Assembly: GCA_045648205.1 (NCBI GenBank)
Contig: JAZRNM010000035.1
Span: 1 to 55,764 of the forward strand
DNA length: 55,764 nucleotides
Source: SIG440 sp045648205
Lineage (GTDB): Bacteria > Bacillota > Clostridia > Monoglobales > Monoglobaceae
Direction of reading: 5' to 3'
The notes beneath the pieces were generated by a model, which saw only the letters and a list, made by a program, of their open reading frames with translations, was not told the origin of the DNA and did not search any database. Within the stretch, counting starts at the first letter, position 1, and each line of letters starts with the position of its first letter. Both the position numbers and the translations under genes were made by a program. This document shows positions 15,799 through 24,231 of the stretch, piece by piece.

Positions 15799-16737
15799 AT
15801 GGATATAGCAGTATATTTGTTCACCGGATTTCTTGAAGCGGGAAAATCTGCATTCATAAGAGAAACAATGGGTGATGAACGTTTTGTGAATGGCGAAAGA
15901 ACTCTTTTGTTGCTTTGCGAAGAAGGGGAAGTTGAATTTGACAGAGAGGCAATGGCGGAAAAAGAAGTCTTTATCGAAAACATCGAAGATGTTTCTGAGC
16001 TTACTTCGAAAAATCTCCGTGCCTTATGCAAAAAACACAAGGTGAATCGGGTTGTTATTGAATATAACGGAATGTGGCAATTGCCGATTCTTTATGCCAA
16101 TATGCCAAAGGATTGGGTGCTATATCAGGAAATAACCTTTGCAGATTCAAACAGTTTTCTTGCATACAACACCAATATGAGAAGTCTTGTTGTAGACAAG
16201 TTCCAAAATTGTGAACTTGTGGTTTTTAATCGTTGTAAAAAGGATGTCGACAAGGAAGAACTTCACAAAATCGTAAGAGGCGTAAATCGTCGTTGTGATA
16301 TTATTTATGAATATGAAAATGGTGAAATTGAGCCTGATGAAATTGAAGATCCATTGCCTTTTGATATTGAAGCAGACGTGATTGAAGTGGGTATCAATGA
16401 TTATGCAATCTGGTACAGAGATTTGGTAGAGGAAATGGATAAATACCACGACAAACTTGTTAAATTTGCCGGTGTTTTGACAATTGACAAACGTATGCCG
16501 GAGGATTGCTTTGTTATTGGCCGCCCGGTTATGACTTGCTGTGCTGATGATATTGCATTCAAGGGAATACTCTGCTGCAACAGAGCCCAGCTTATGAAAA
16601 GCGGTGATTGGGTTATTCTTACAGCCAAAATCAAAATTGAAAAGCATCAGATGTATCAAGGCAAAGGCCCTGTTCTTTATCTTGAGGATTATTTTGTCAC
16701 CACAGAGCCTCAGGAACCTGTTGCAACCTTCTATTAA
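15799..16737 (+). CDS. CobW-like P-loop protein fused to a YcgQ/TIGR03943-like C-terminal domain
   Basis: 312 residues. The N-terminal half resembles a G3E GTPase: Walker A GFLEAGKS is at 10-17. However, the family's CxCC metal motif is absent, and the base-specificity box is degenerate (FNRCKKD around 143-149). The C-terminal part (about 190-312) contains FVIGRPVMTCCADD and GILCC, like the C-terminal domain of YcgQ/TIGR03943 proteins that usually accompany CobW and the permease YcgR. A fused or degenerate metal-trafficking protein is a reasonable reading. A second, canonical CobW protein is encoded 3.2 kb upstream. Confidence 0.72.
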   Translation: MDIAVYLFTGFLEAGKSAFIRETMGDERFVNGERTLLLLCEEGEVEFDREAMAEKEVFIENIEDVSELTSKNLRALCKKHKVNRVVIEYNGMWQLPILYANMPKDWVLYQEITFADSNSFLAYNTNMRSLVVDKFQNCELVVFNRCKKDVDKEELHKIVRGVNRRCDIIYEYENGEIEPDEIEDPLPFDIEADVIEVGINDYAIWYRDLVEEMDKYHDKLVKFAGVLTIDKRMPEDCFVIGRPVMTCCADDIAFKGILCCNRAQLMKSGDWVILTAKIKIEKHQMYQGKGPVLYLEDYFVTTEPQEPVATFY

Positions 16738-16740
16738 AAA

Positions 16741-16770
16741 TTTCACAACTTCTGAAAAATCGCATATACT
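16741..16770 (+). promoter_or_regulatory. Possible sigma-A promoter of the asnB unit
   Basis: TTCACA (16741-16746) and TATACT (16765-16770) are 18 bp apart. They sit immediately after the previous stop codon, and no terminator is seen between the two units. Confidence 0.55.
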
Positions 16771-16800
16771 AATTACAGAAATATTTCAGGAGGCGATTTT

Positions 16801-18636
16801 TTGTCAGGAATATGCGGTATCGTTAATTTTCAGAGGAAACTAAATTCAGAAATTGAAAATGTGAGACAAATGACCGAAGCACAAAATAAAAGAGGCGGAA
16901 GTGCATTAAAAATAAAGAGCACCGAATTTGGTGTTTTGGGTGCAACAACTCTGGTTGGCTGCGTAGACAGAGAAAAACAAATTCCGATGTCCATAAGACG
17001 CGACCAGACAGAATACACCATTTGTTTTGATGGCTTAATTTATAACAGCGAAGAGCTGAAAAGTGAACTTAAAAGAAGAAATATCCGCTCCGATGAAATG
17101 GATGATGCAGAGCTCGTTTTGAATGCATATATCCGTTGGGGGGCAGGTTGCCTGAACCGTATTAATGGCGTTTTTGCGTTTTCGGTTTGGAATGCTGAAA
17201 AAAAAGAGCTATTTCTTGCCCGAGACAGATTTGGCATAAAGCCGCTTTATTACACCTTCAAAAACGGATGTTTGATTTTTGCTTCTGAACTGAAGGGACT
17301 CCTTGCAAATCCCAATATTGATGCAACAATCGGAAAAGTGGGGCTTTGCGAGGTACTGGGACTTGGACCCGCCCAGTCACAGGGTTGTGGAATTTTTGAA
17401 GGAATAAACGAATTATTGCCTTCGCATTTTGCCACATATAATCAAAACGGTTTCAATGAACACAAATACTGGAGTCTTGAATCCCGTACCTTCGACGGGA
17501 CAAAGGAAGAATGTATTGACGAAACAAAAAGACTCACCTTTGATGCCATCAATTCTCATCTTGAACAAAAAGGAAGAAGCTTGGCATTTTTCTTGTCAGG
17601 TGGACTCGATTCGAGTGTTATAACAGCACTTGCGGCACAAAAATACGGAGACGGAATTGATACATTTTCTTTGAGTTACAGCGGAAATGATAAGTATTTC
17701 ACCCCCACAGAATATCAGCCTGCATCTGATGACTATTATATTGATCTGGTTAAAAACCGCTACAACACAAATCATCATATCATAACAATTGACAATAATT
17801 CACTTATTGAATACCTCACGGATGCAGTTGATGCCCGTGATTTGCCGGGAATGGCAGATGTGGATTCTTCGCTTTATTTTTTGTGCAAAGAAATGGGCAC
17901 GGAATTCAGCGGAGCATTGTCGGGAGAATGTGCTGATGAAGTGTTTGGCGGTTATCCCTGGTTTCATAGACAGGAAGATTTTGAGGCTGATATCTTTCCC
18001 TGGGCAAAAAACATAGAATTGAGAAAGAATCTGGTTAATCCTGAACTTATAAGGGGAAATGAACTCACCGAATATATATATTCAAAATACAACCAGAGTA
18101 TAAAAGAAACTCCTAGATGCTCTACCGACTCAGAGGAAGAACGCAGACGCCGTGAGATTTCGCATCTGAACCTTAACTGGTTTATGTATACTCTGGGGGC
18201 GAGAAGCGAACGGATAGGAATGAATTGTGGTCTGGAAATCAGAATGCCGTTTTGTGATTATAAGCTCGTTGAATATGTGTGGAACATTCCCTGGAATTTC
18301 AAAGCACTTAACGGCCGGGAAAAAGGACTTTTGCGTACAGTTTTTGAAGGAGTTTTGCCTGAAGATGTGTTGTGGCGCAAAAAAAGCCCATTTCCAAAGA
18401 CACACAATCCAGAATATGAAGACAGAGTCAAAAAAATGGTGCGTGAGCTTTTTGAAAGCAAAAATTCACGCATTCACGATGTTGTAAACGAAAAGTATAT
18501 TCTGGAACTTATGGAACAACCCTCTGATTACGGAAAACCCTGGTTTGGTCAGTTGATGGCTATGCCACAGCTTTATGCATATATAATTCAGCTTGAATAT
18601 TGGCTGGAAAAGTATAACATTTCCATCAGAATTTAG
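16801..18636 (+). CDS. asnB: Asparagine synthase (glutamine-hydrolysing)
   Basis: 611 residues: an N-terminal Ntn glutaminase domain (1-210), then an ATP-pyrophosphatase synthetase domain. It makes asparagine from aspartate, glutamine and ATP. The PP-loop is FFLSGGLDSSVITA (around residue 263), and RDRFGIKPLYY marks the glutaminase domain. The start is TTG at 16801, seven bases after AGGAGG. The chain therefore opens (M)SGICGIV, with the nucleophile candidate Cys at position 5 rather than 2, so a short propeptide would have to be removed. The gene is followed at 15 bases by a HAD phosphatase. Related amidotransferases modifying other substrates cannot be excluded. Confidence 0.88.
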   Translation: MSGICGIVNFQRKLNSEIENVRQMTEAQNKRGGSALKIKSTEFGVLGATTLVGCVDREKQIPMSIRRDQTEYTICFDGLIYNSEELKSELKRRNIRSDEMDDAELVLNAYIRWGAGCLNRINGVFAFSVWNAEKKELFLARDRFGIKPLYYTFKNGCLIFASELKGLLANPNIDATIGKVGLCEVLGLGPAQSQGCGIFEGINELLPSHFATYNQNGFNEHKYWSLESRTFDGTKEECIDETKRLTFDAINSHLEQKGRSLAFFLSGGLDSSVITALAAQKYGDGIDTFSLSYSGNDKYFTPTEYQPASDDYYIDLVKNRYNTNHHIITIDNNSLIEYLTDAVDARDLPGMADVDSSLYFLCKEMGTEFSGALSGECADEVFGGYPWFHRQEDFEADIFPWAKNIELRKNLVNPELIRGNELTEYIYSKYNQSIKETPRCSTDSEEERRRREISHLNLNWFMYTLGARSERIGMNCGLEIRMPFCDYKLVEYVWNIPWNFKALNGREKGLLRTVFEGVLPEDVLWRKKSPFPKTHNPEYEDRVKKMVRELFESKNSRIHDVVNEKYILELMEQPSDYGKPWFGQLMAMPQLYAYIIQLEYWLEKYNISIRI

Positions 18637-18651
18637 AAAGGATTTTGACAG

Positions 18652-19287
18652 ATGATAAAAGCAGTTTTATTTGATTTTGACGGAACTTTGATAGACACAA
18701 ACAAACTAATTTTCGATTCATACCGTTATGCATTCCGCATGGTTTTGAATCGCGAAATAGATGATGCTGAAATTCTGACCATGTATGGAAGACCTCTAAA
18801 GTCATTGCTTGAATATGGCGAGCCGGGGGAGATGCTGTGCAAGGTTTATCGTGAATACAATGAAACCAGACACGATGATCTTGCACAAGCTTTTCCCGGT
18901 GCTTGCGAAGGGGTAAGAATGCTGAAAAATATGGGAAAGAAAATAGGACTTGTCACTTCAAAACGTCTTGAGCTTGTGCAGAGGGGTATAGACTTAATAG
19001 GACTTTCAGGAGTCTTTGATGTGATTGTAACACCTGAAGACACAGCAAAGACAAAACCCCATCCTGAGCCCGTTTTGCTTGGTTGCCAGAAGCTTGGTGT
19101 TCTTCCTGAGGAAGCAATATATGTTGGTGACAGCATTTTCGACCTTGAAGCAGGAAAAGGAGCCGGAACCGGACTTTGTGCCGTGAGTTATACACTGACT
19201 CCTGTTGAAAAAATTCTCGCTTACAAACCGGAATTTTTTGTTGATTCCATTGTTCAACTGGCAGACGAAATTGGGAGAGTGATGTAA
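18652..19287 (+). CDS. HAD-family phosphatase (PpaX/Gph-like)
   Basis: 211 residues. The HAD motifs are FDFDGTLIDT (residues 7-16; Asp8 nucleophile, Asp10 acid/base), VTSK (motif II), K in TKPHPEPV (motif III) and GDSIFDLEAG (motif IV). Length and cap fit the phosphoglycolate phosphatase or pyrophosphatase PpaX branch, but the substrate is not predictable. It sits 15 bases after asnB, and its stop codon abuts the ATG of the next gene, so the three genes form one unit. Confidence 0.92.
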   Translation: MIKAVLFDFDGTLIDTNKLIFDSYRYAFRMVLNREIDDAEILTMYGRPLKSLLEYGEPGEMLCKVYREYNETRHDDLAQAFPGACEGVRMLKNMGKKIGLVTSKRLELVQRGIDLIGLSGVFDVIVTPEDTAKTKPHPEPVLLGCQKLGVLPEEAIYVGDSIFDLEAGKGAGTGLCAVSYTLTPVEKILAYKPEFFVDSIVQLADEIGRVM

Positions 19288-20208
19288 ATGCACGCAATTC
19301 TTGAATGCATTGTTGAAAATTGCGACAATGAAAAGACTGTTGAAAAAATTTTAAAGAAAAAGTTTGATATTTCTTCATCGTTAATGACATTTTTGAAACT
19401 TAATGCGAGACTCAGACGCAACAATATAGTATGCCGAAGTGTTGATGTGTGCAAGGTAGGAGATATTCTGACAGCAGATGTATCAGAAAACATTGAGTGT
19501 TGTAACATCAAGCCTAACCCTAATATTGATTTGGAAATTCTGTTTGAAGATGATTTCATCTTGGTCGTCAACAAACCCGGAAATATAACATCTCATCCGA
19601 GTATGGGAAATCGCGAAAATTCCCTTGCTAATGCAGTTATGTATCATTGGATAAAAAATGGGGAATACCATAATTATCACATTCTGAATAGACTGGACAA
19701 GGGCACTTCGGGAATATGCATTATTGCAAAAAACAGGTTTGCGCACGGTGTTCTTTCAAAGCAAATGCGAGAAGGAATCATAGAAAAGAAATATACCGCC
19801 ATTGTTCACGGGACTTTCGAAAATGAAACCGGGAGTATTGAGTTTCCTATACGACGAGTGGATGAAAGTGTAATAAAGAGAATGGTTGCTGTTGATGGAA
19901 AATATGCAAAAACCAACTATAAGGCAAAAAGAATTTCGGATAAAGTTTCTTTGGTTGATATTTCTCTGGAAACAGGCAGAACACACCAGATAAGAGTGCA
20001 TTTTTCACATATTGGACATCCTTTGTTTGGAGATTGGCTGTATGGTGCAGGAGATGAAGAAAAAGCCCTTATAGACAGACAAGCTCTGCATTCAGGATAT
20101 ATAAAGTTTTTACATCCTGAAGACAAAAAAGAGATGGTTTTTAATCAAAAAATGCCGTCTGATATGGAATATTTGTTGGCTATTTGTGAAAAAGGAATGG
20201 AAAAATAA
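19288..20208 (+). CDS. RluA-family RNA pseudouridine synthase
   Basis: 306 residues. An S4-like RNA-binding region (about 10-65) precedes the catalytic domain with ILNRLDKGTSGICIIAK (about residues 131-147), whose Asp is the nucleophile of RluA-type enzymes. The closing motifs ETGRTHQIRVHFSHIGHPLFGDWLYG are complete. It isomerises specific uridines in rRNA or tRNA; the exact site is uncertain. The ATG directly follows the upstream TAA, and its Shine-Dalgarno lies inside the preceding gene, suggesting translational coupling. Confidence 0.94.
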   Translation: MHAILECIVENCDNEKTVEKILKKKFDISSSLMTFLKLNARLRRNNIVCRSVDVCKVGDILTADVSENIECCNIKPNPNIDLEILFEDDFILVVNKPGNITSHPSMGNRENSLANAVMYHWIKNGEYHNYHILNRLDKGTSGICIIAKNRFAHGVLSKQMREGIIEKKYTAIVHGTFENETGSIEFPIRRVDESVIKRMVAVDGKYAKTNYKAKRISDKVSLVDISLETGRTHQIRVHFSHIGHPLFGDWLYGAGDEEKALIDRQALHSGYIKFLHPEDKKEMVFNQKMPSDMEYLLAICEKGMEK

Positions 20209-20258
20209 AAAAAAGCGACATAAAATTCAAAAAAAATTCACAAAAGAAAAAAAAAGTG

Positions 20259-20287
20259 TTGACTTATACCAATTTTTTTAGTATTCT
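20259..20287 (+). promoter_or_regulatory. Sigma-A promoter of the HPr gene
   Basis: TTGACT (20259-20264) and TATTCT (20282-20287) are separated by 17 bp. The stretch upstream is very A-rich and may act as an UP-type element. Confidence 0.72.
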
Positions 20288-20345
20288 ATTATTATCATCT
20301 TTGTGTATTATTGATATGATTGGATATAATTAAAGGAGCGTTTTT

Positions 20346-20606
20346 ATGTTTTTAAAGGAAGTTGTTGTCCAGAATCAGGTAGGACTTCATGCAAGACCTG
20401 CTACATTTTTTATACAGAAAGCAAATGAATACAAGTCAAGCGTTTGGATAGAAAAAGACGAAAAGAGAGTAAATGCAAAAAGCTTGCTTGGAGTTCTGTC
20501 ACTCGGTGTTACCAAAGGCGTGAGCATCACAATTCTTGCCGAGGGTGCAGATGAAGAAAAAGCAGTGAACGAGCTTGTTTCTCTTATTTCATCAGATTTT
20601 GCTTAA
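20346..20606 (+). CDS. ptsH: Phosphocarrier protein HPr
   Basis: An 86-residue PTS phosphocarrier. The phosphorylatable His15 is in QVGLHARPA, and the regulatory serine region is NAKSLLGVLSLGV (Ser46-type site targeted by HPr kinase in Firmicutes). It passes phosphate from enzyme I to sugar-specific EIIs and takes part in carbon catabolite control. The presence of His15 argues against the paralogue Crh. No ptsI or hprK is nearby; the gene has its own promoter and terminator. Confidence 0.92.
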   Translation: MFLKEVVVQNQVGLHARPATFFIQKANEYKSSVWIEKDEKRVNAKSLLGVLSLGVTKGVSITILAEGADEEKAVNELVSLISSDFA

Positions 20607-20628
20607 AACATAATAAACCGATTGCATG

Positions 20629-20657
20629 AAATGCCTTACAAACGTAAGGCATTTTTA
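20629..20657 (+). terminator. Terminator after the HPr gene
   Basis: AAATGCCTTA (20629-20638) pairs with TAAGGCATTT (20645-20654), followed by TTT. Confidence 0.85.
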
Positions 20658-20689
20658 TACTATATAAGTGTTTTTGGAGGTGAAACAAA

Positions 20690-22537
20690 ATGACTGATTT
20701 AAAAAAGAAGCTGGCTGCACTCCCTATGTGCCCAGGTGTTTATATAATGAAAGACAGTTCAGGAAACGTGATTTATGTGGGAAAAAGCAAAGTTCTAAAA
20801 AATCGCGTCAGTCAATATTTTGTTAATCTTGCAAGCCACACGCAAAAAACCAGAGTTATGGTGAGCCAAATTGATGATTTTGAATATATTATAACCGATT
20901 CAGAAGCAGAGGCGCTTGCTCTTGAATGCAATCTGATAAAAAAATATAGGCCAAAGTACAATATACTTTTGAAGGATGATAAGCAGTATCCTTATATAAA
21001 AATAACTGTAAACGAAGAATTTCCGCGTATTTTCATAACAAGACAGGTCAAAAAAGACGGTGGCGCTTATTTTGGACCATATATGACAACTCCTGCCATA
21101 AAAGAAGCAGTAGAGGAGATAAGAAAAATCTTCAAACTTCGCACCTGTAAAAAGAACATCACCAACAAAAACGAAAGACCTTGTCTTTATTATCAGATAG
21201 GACAATGCAGTGCGCCTTGCGCAAAAAAAATAACAAGTTCTGCGTATAAAGATACAGTTTCCGATGTGATAAACATTCTCAACGGAAAATACGAAAAAAT
21301 AATCGAAGAATTAAGTTCTAATATGCAAGAAGCTTCAAAAAATCTCGACTTTGAAGTTGCGGCGCAATATAGGGATAAAATAAAAAGCATAACTACACTT
21401 GGAGAAAACCAAAAAATATCATCTGCAACAGATGAAAATATGGATGTTATTGGCATATACAAAGAAGGAAACAACTTCTGCATACAGATTTTCTATTATC
21501 GCAGCGGAAAGACTGTAGGGGCAGAATACTTTACACTTGAGAATGAGTTATCAGAACCCGGTGAGGTGGCAGAAAACTTTGTAAAGCAGTTTTACTTTAC
21601 ATCCTCAAAAATACCAAGAACAGTTCTTGTTTCAGAGGAAATGGATGACGCTGTGGCGATTTCCGAGTGGTTATCTTCAATCGTGGGTCACAAAGTTTCC
21701 TTTACAGTTCCAAAACGGGGAAAAAAGGCAGAAATAATGCAAATGGTTATGAAAAATGCGAGAGAGTCGCTTTATAGGCATCAGCTTATGGCGAACAAAA
21801 ATCAAGAGCGTCAAAATCGCATTTTGTCACAGCTTTCAGAGTTGTTGTCCTTGTCAAAAACTCCGTTTAGAATTGAATCTTATGATATATCAAATTTTTC
21901 AGGCAGTTCATCGGTGGGTGTTCAGATTGTGTATTCAAACGCAGCTCCGCAGAAAAGTAATTACCGCAAGTATAATATAAAAACCATTGAGGGCTCAAAT
22001 GACTATGAAAGCACAAGGGAGATTATTTTCCGCAGAATTAATGAGGCATACAGAGAAATGGATTTGATTGAAAAAGGTGATTTGACGCCCGAAAAAGCAA
22101 AGTTTTTGCCACTACCCGACCTGATTCTTCTTGATGGCGGAAAGGGACACGTTTCAGCGGTAAAAATGCTGCTTGACACTTTGGGTGAAGATATTCCAAC
22201 TTTTGGTCTTGTGAAAGATGGTTCTCACAGAACACGCGGAATTACAGATGAGAAAAATGAATTTTCCATTGATAAAAAATCTGAACTTTTTAAATTCTTG
22301 TCAGGAATACAAGATGAGGTTCATCGTTTTGCAATAACTTCCACCAGAAAACGTCATGAAAAGAAAAATATAAAATCCGAACTTGAAAACATAAGCGGAG
22401 TGGGTCCTGCCACAAGAAAAAAACTTCTCAAGAATTTTTCAAGCATAAAGAATATAAGAAAAGCAAGCCTTGATGAACTTAAGAAAGTGGTTTCAGTTTC
22501 GGTTGCAAATAACATATATGAATATTTTAACAAATAG
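20690..22537 (+). CDS. uvrC: UvrABC excinuclease subunit C
   Basis: 615 residues, the normal UvrC length. The N-terminal GIY-YIG nuclease domain (about 14-95) is opened by GVYIMKDSSGNVIYVGKS. A UvrB-binding coiled region (about 205-240) contains FEVAAQYRDKIK. An RNase H-like endonuclease domain follows, with DISNFSGSSSVG and LPDLILLDGGKGHVSA, then C-terminal helix-hairpin-helix motifs (ISGVGPATRKKLL). It makes the two incisions of nucleotide excision repair. GGAGGTG precedes the ATG. It heads a unit with the next two genes. Confidence 0.97.
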   Translation: MTDLKKKLAALPMCPGVYIMKDSSGNVIYVGKSKVLKNRVSQYFVNLASHTQKTRVMVSQIDDFEYIITDSEAEALALECNLIKKYRPKYNILLKDDKQYPYIKITVNEEFPRIFITRQVKKDGGAYFGPYMTTPAIKEAVEEIRKIFKLRTCKKNITNKNERPCLYYQIGQCSAPCAKKITSSAYKDTVSDVINILNGKYEKIIEELSSNMQEASKNLDFEVAAQYRDKIKSITTLGENQKISSATDENMDVIGIYKEGNNFCIQIFYYRSGKTVGAEYFTLENELSEPGEVAENFVKQFYFTSSKIPRTVLVSEEMDDAVAISEWLSSIVGHKVSFTVPKRGKKAEIMQMVMKNARESLYRHQLMANKNQERQNRILSQLSELLSLSKTPFRIESYDISNFSGSSSVGVQIVYSNAAPQKSNYRKYNIKTIEGSNDYESTREIIFRRINEAYREMDLIEKGDLTPEKAKFLPLPDLILLDGGKGHVSAVKMLLDTLGEDIPTFGLVKDGSHRTRGITDEKNEFSIDKKSELFKFLSGIQDEVHRFAITSTRKRHEKKNIKSELENISGVGPATRKKLLKNFSSIKNIRKASLDELKKVVSVSVANNIYEYFNK

Positions 22538-22549
22538 AGGAGTCATAAA

Positions 22550-23254
22550 ATGGCGGTAATAATTGATAAATTTGCAGACCCAGAGAGCCTTGCTACCCTC
22601 AAAAAGCTTAATATCGAGTACTATAAAACAGAGAGTCTGGACTTTCTTTATGAGCCGGTAAATACGCATCCCGATATGCAAATTCATTTTGTTGATGATA
22701 ATACCGCCGTGGTTGCTCCTTCAGTTTATGAGTACTATGCAAAAATTCTGCCATCAAATATCACAATTTATAAAGGAGAAAAGGACCCTGGCAGAACATA
22801 CCCGGAAGACTGTGCATATAATGTAGCAAAGTTGGGTAAAAGAGTGATAGGAAATCTTTTTTATGTTGACTCTGTAATTAAAGATTTATATACCGCCAAA
22901 AACTTTGAGTTTATAAACGTGAAACAAGGCTATACAAAATGCAATCTTTGCGTCGTTGATAACAACTCAGTGATAACAGAAGATGAAGGATTATTTAAAA
23001 CCCTGTCAAAACAAGGCATTGATGTTTTGAAAATTCCATACGGAGAAGTGAAACTGAAGTTTTTTGATAATGGTTTTATAGGTGGTGCAACGGGAAAAAT
23101 TGTGCCTGATAAGATAGCGTTTTATGGTGATGTATCACAAACATCATATTTTGAGCAGATTGAAAGCTTTTTGTCAACAAGGAGTGTGGAAATGATTTCC
23201 TTGTCGCAAAACACCCTGAATGATTTTGGAAGCATACTTTATTTCAACGGTTAA
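22550..23254 (+). CDS. Conserved hypothetical protein, DUF6873-like (GME-fold)
   Basis: A 234-residue soluble protein. The segments VKQGYTKCNLCVVDNNSVITEDEGL and FIGGATGKI resemble the GME (guanidino-group modifying enzyme) fold family DUF6873 of Clostridia. The family resemblance is from memory, and no catalytic activity is known. It begins 12 bases after the uvrC stop with a GAGG site and is followed 32 bases later by ytxC. This placement recalls uncharacterised sporulation-era gene clusters, but a direct role in spores is only a guess. Confidence 0.65.
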   Translation: MAVIIDKFADPESLATLKKLNIEYYKTESLDFLYEPVNTHPDMQIHFVDDNTAVVAPSVYEYYAKILPSNITIYKGEKDPGRTYPEDCAYNVAKLGKRVIGNLFYVDSVIKDLYTAKNFEFINVKQGYTKCNLCVVDNNSVITEDEGLFKTLSKQGIDVLKIPYGEVKLKFFDNGFIGGATGKIVPDKIAFYGDVSQTSYFEQIESFLSTRSVEMISLSQNTLNDFGSILYFNG

Positions 23255-23286
23255 TTTTCTGTGAAATGTAGGAGGTGGAGGATTGC

Positions 23287-24102
23287 TTGACTAATTGTCT
23301 TGAGTTAAGCGCTTGTGTTGATTTTAAAGATTTAGAAAAAAAAATCGTAGGGCTTTTTTTAAGTAAAAACCTCGATTATTATATATCAGAAAGATTTATT
23401 ACAAAAAACAGAACAAGATATGTTTTTTCAGTAAAAGCAACAGATAATATCCCAAAGAAGAAGATAGCAGAGCTTTTGGGTAATTGGATTGTTGATTTAT
23501 ATGAACCAATTCTGGTTGAAGAAATTCTCAGAAATGAATTTTTCGAATGTGAAACCGACAAAAGAAAAGTTTTAACATCAATTTATGAAATTTTAGCTAC
23601 AATGGAAAAAATATATGATAAAGAGTATATTGTTAAAAAAATAACAAAATACTTGGAATCAGAAGATTGTATTCAGTTGGATGGATTCATACGTTTCCGT
23701 TTGAATGAATATTGGCATAAGCTGTATTGGATTATATGCGAGGCAATAGAGGAGTTTTATGTTGAAAAGGATTATGAAGCATTTTTAATGCTCTTGAGCG
23801 AATATATTGACGAAAGACAATCTATGATAGATTTGTTGCATATAAAAACAGATTCTAATGGTGAATATTTATTTTATGATTTCAGAATGAGTAAAATAGA
23901 AATAAATTACCGGGATTTTGCTTCTGTGAATTCAATAGAAAATTTTTTAACAAAGGATGATATGCTATTGAGCATTCTGATAACATTGGCGCCAAAACGA
24001 ATTATCTGGCATAATTCAGATTTTGTTGAAAATAAAAACATTAAAAATACACTAATGAGTGTTTTTAAAAACAGATTTTCTATTTGTAACGATACTGAAT
24101 AA
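23287..24102 (+). CDS. ytxC: Sporulation protein YtxC family
   Basis: About 271 residues. The central signature LDGFIRFRLNEYWHKLYWIICEAIEEFYVEKDYEAFLMLLSEYI is typical of YtxC (PF08812), a protein conserved in endospore formers with no known biochemical activity. The Shine-Dalgarno region is doubled (AGGAGG, then GGAGG at 23277-23281). A GTG at 23275 lies inside it, so TTG 23287 is favoured, although the start remains uncertain. It is the last gene of the uvrC unit, with a terminator directly after it. Confidence 0.85.
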   Translation: MTNCLELSACVDFKDLEKKIVGLFLSKNLDYYISERFITKNRTRYVFSVKATDNIPKKKIAELLGNWIVDLYEPILVEEILRNEFFECETDKRKVLTSIYEILATMEKIYDKEYIVKKITKYLESEDCIQLDGFIRFRLNEYWHKLYWIICEAIEEFYVEKDYEAFLMLLSEYIDERQSMIDLLHIKTDSNGEYLFYDFRMSKIEINYRDFASVNSIENFLTKDDMLLSILITLAPKRIIWHNSDFVENKNIKNTLMSVFKNRFSICNDTE

Positions 24103-24105
24103 TAT

Positions 24106-24137
24106 AAAATCAACGAAGTTTCGTTGATTTTTTTTGT
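24106..24137 (+). terminator. Terminator after ytxC
   Basis: AAAATCAACGA pairs with TCGTTGATTTT around the loop AGTT, followed by more T. Confidence 0.88.
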
Positions 24138-24144
24138 AAAGGTA

Positions 24145-24173
24145 TTGCAATTGGGAAAAGGGTATGATATAAT
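24145..24173 (+). promoter_or_regulatory. Sigma-A promoter of the tyrosine recombinase gene
   Basis: TTGCAA (24145-24150) and TATAAT (24168-24173) are separated by 17 bp. The predicted transcript start (about 24180) lies just before a perfect inverted repeat. Confidence 0.75.
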
Positions 24174-24185
24174 TTCAATATAGGC

Positions 24186-24215
24186 AATTGCACATAATAA
24201 AAATTATGTGCAATT
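24186..24215. repeat. Perfect 13-bp inverted repeat in the recombinase leader
   Basis: AATTGCACATAAT (24186-24198) and its exact reverse complement (24203-24215) are separated by AAAA. It lies between the transcript start and the Shine-Dalgarno AAAGGAGG. No T tract follows, so it is not a terminator. It could be an RNA hairpin affecting stability or translation, or a protein-binding site. Confidence 0.9.
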
Positions 24216-24231
24216 AAAAGGAGGCAAAACA

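Noticed and set aside
20346..20606. HPr considered as the regulatory paralogue Crh
   Set aside because: The catalytic His15 in GLHARPA is present; Crh lacks it.
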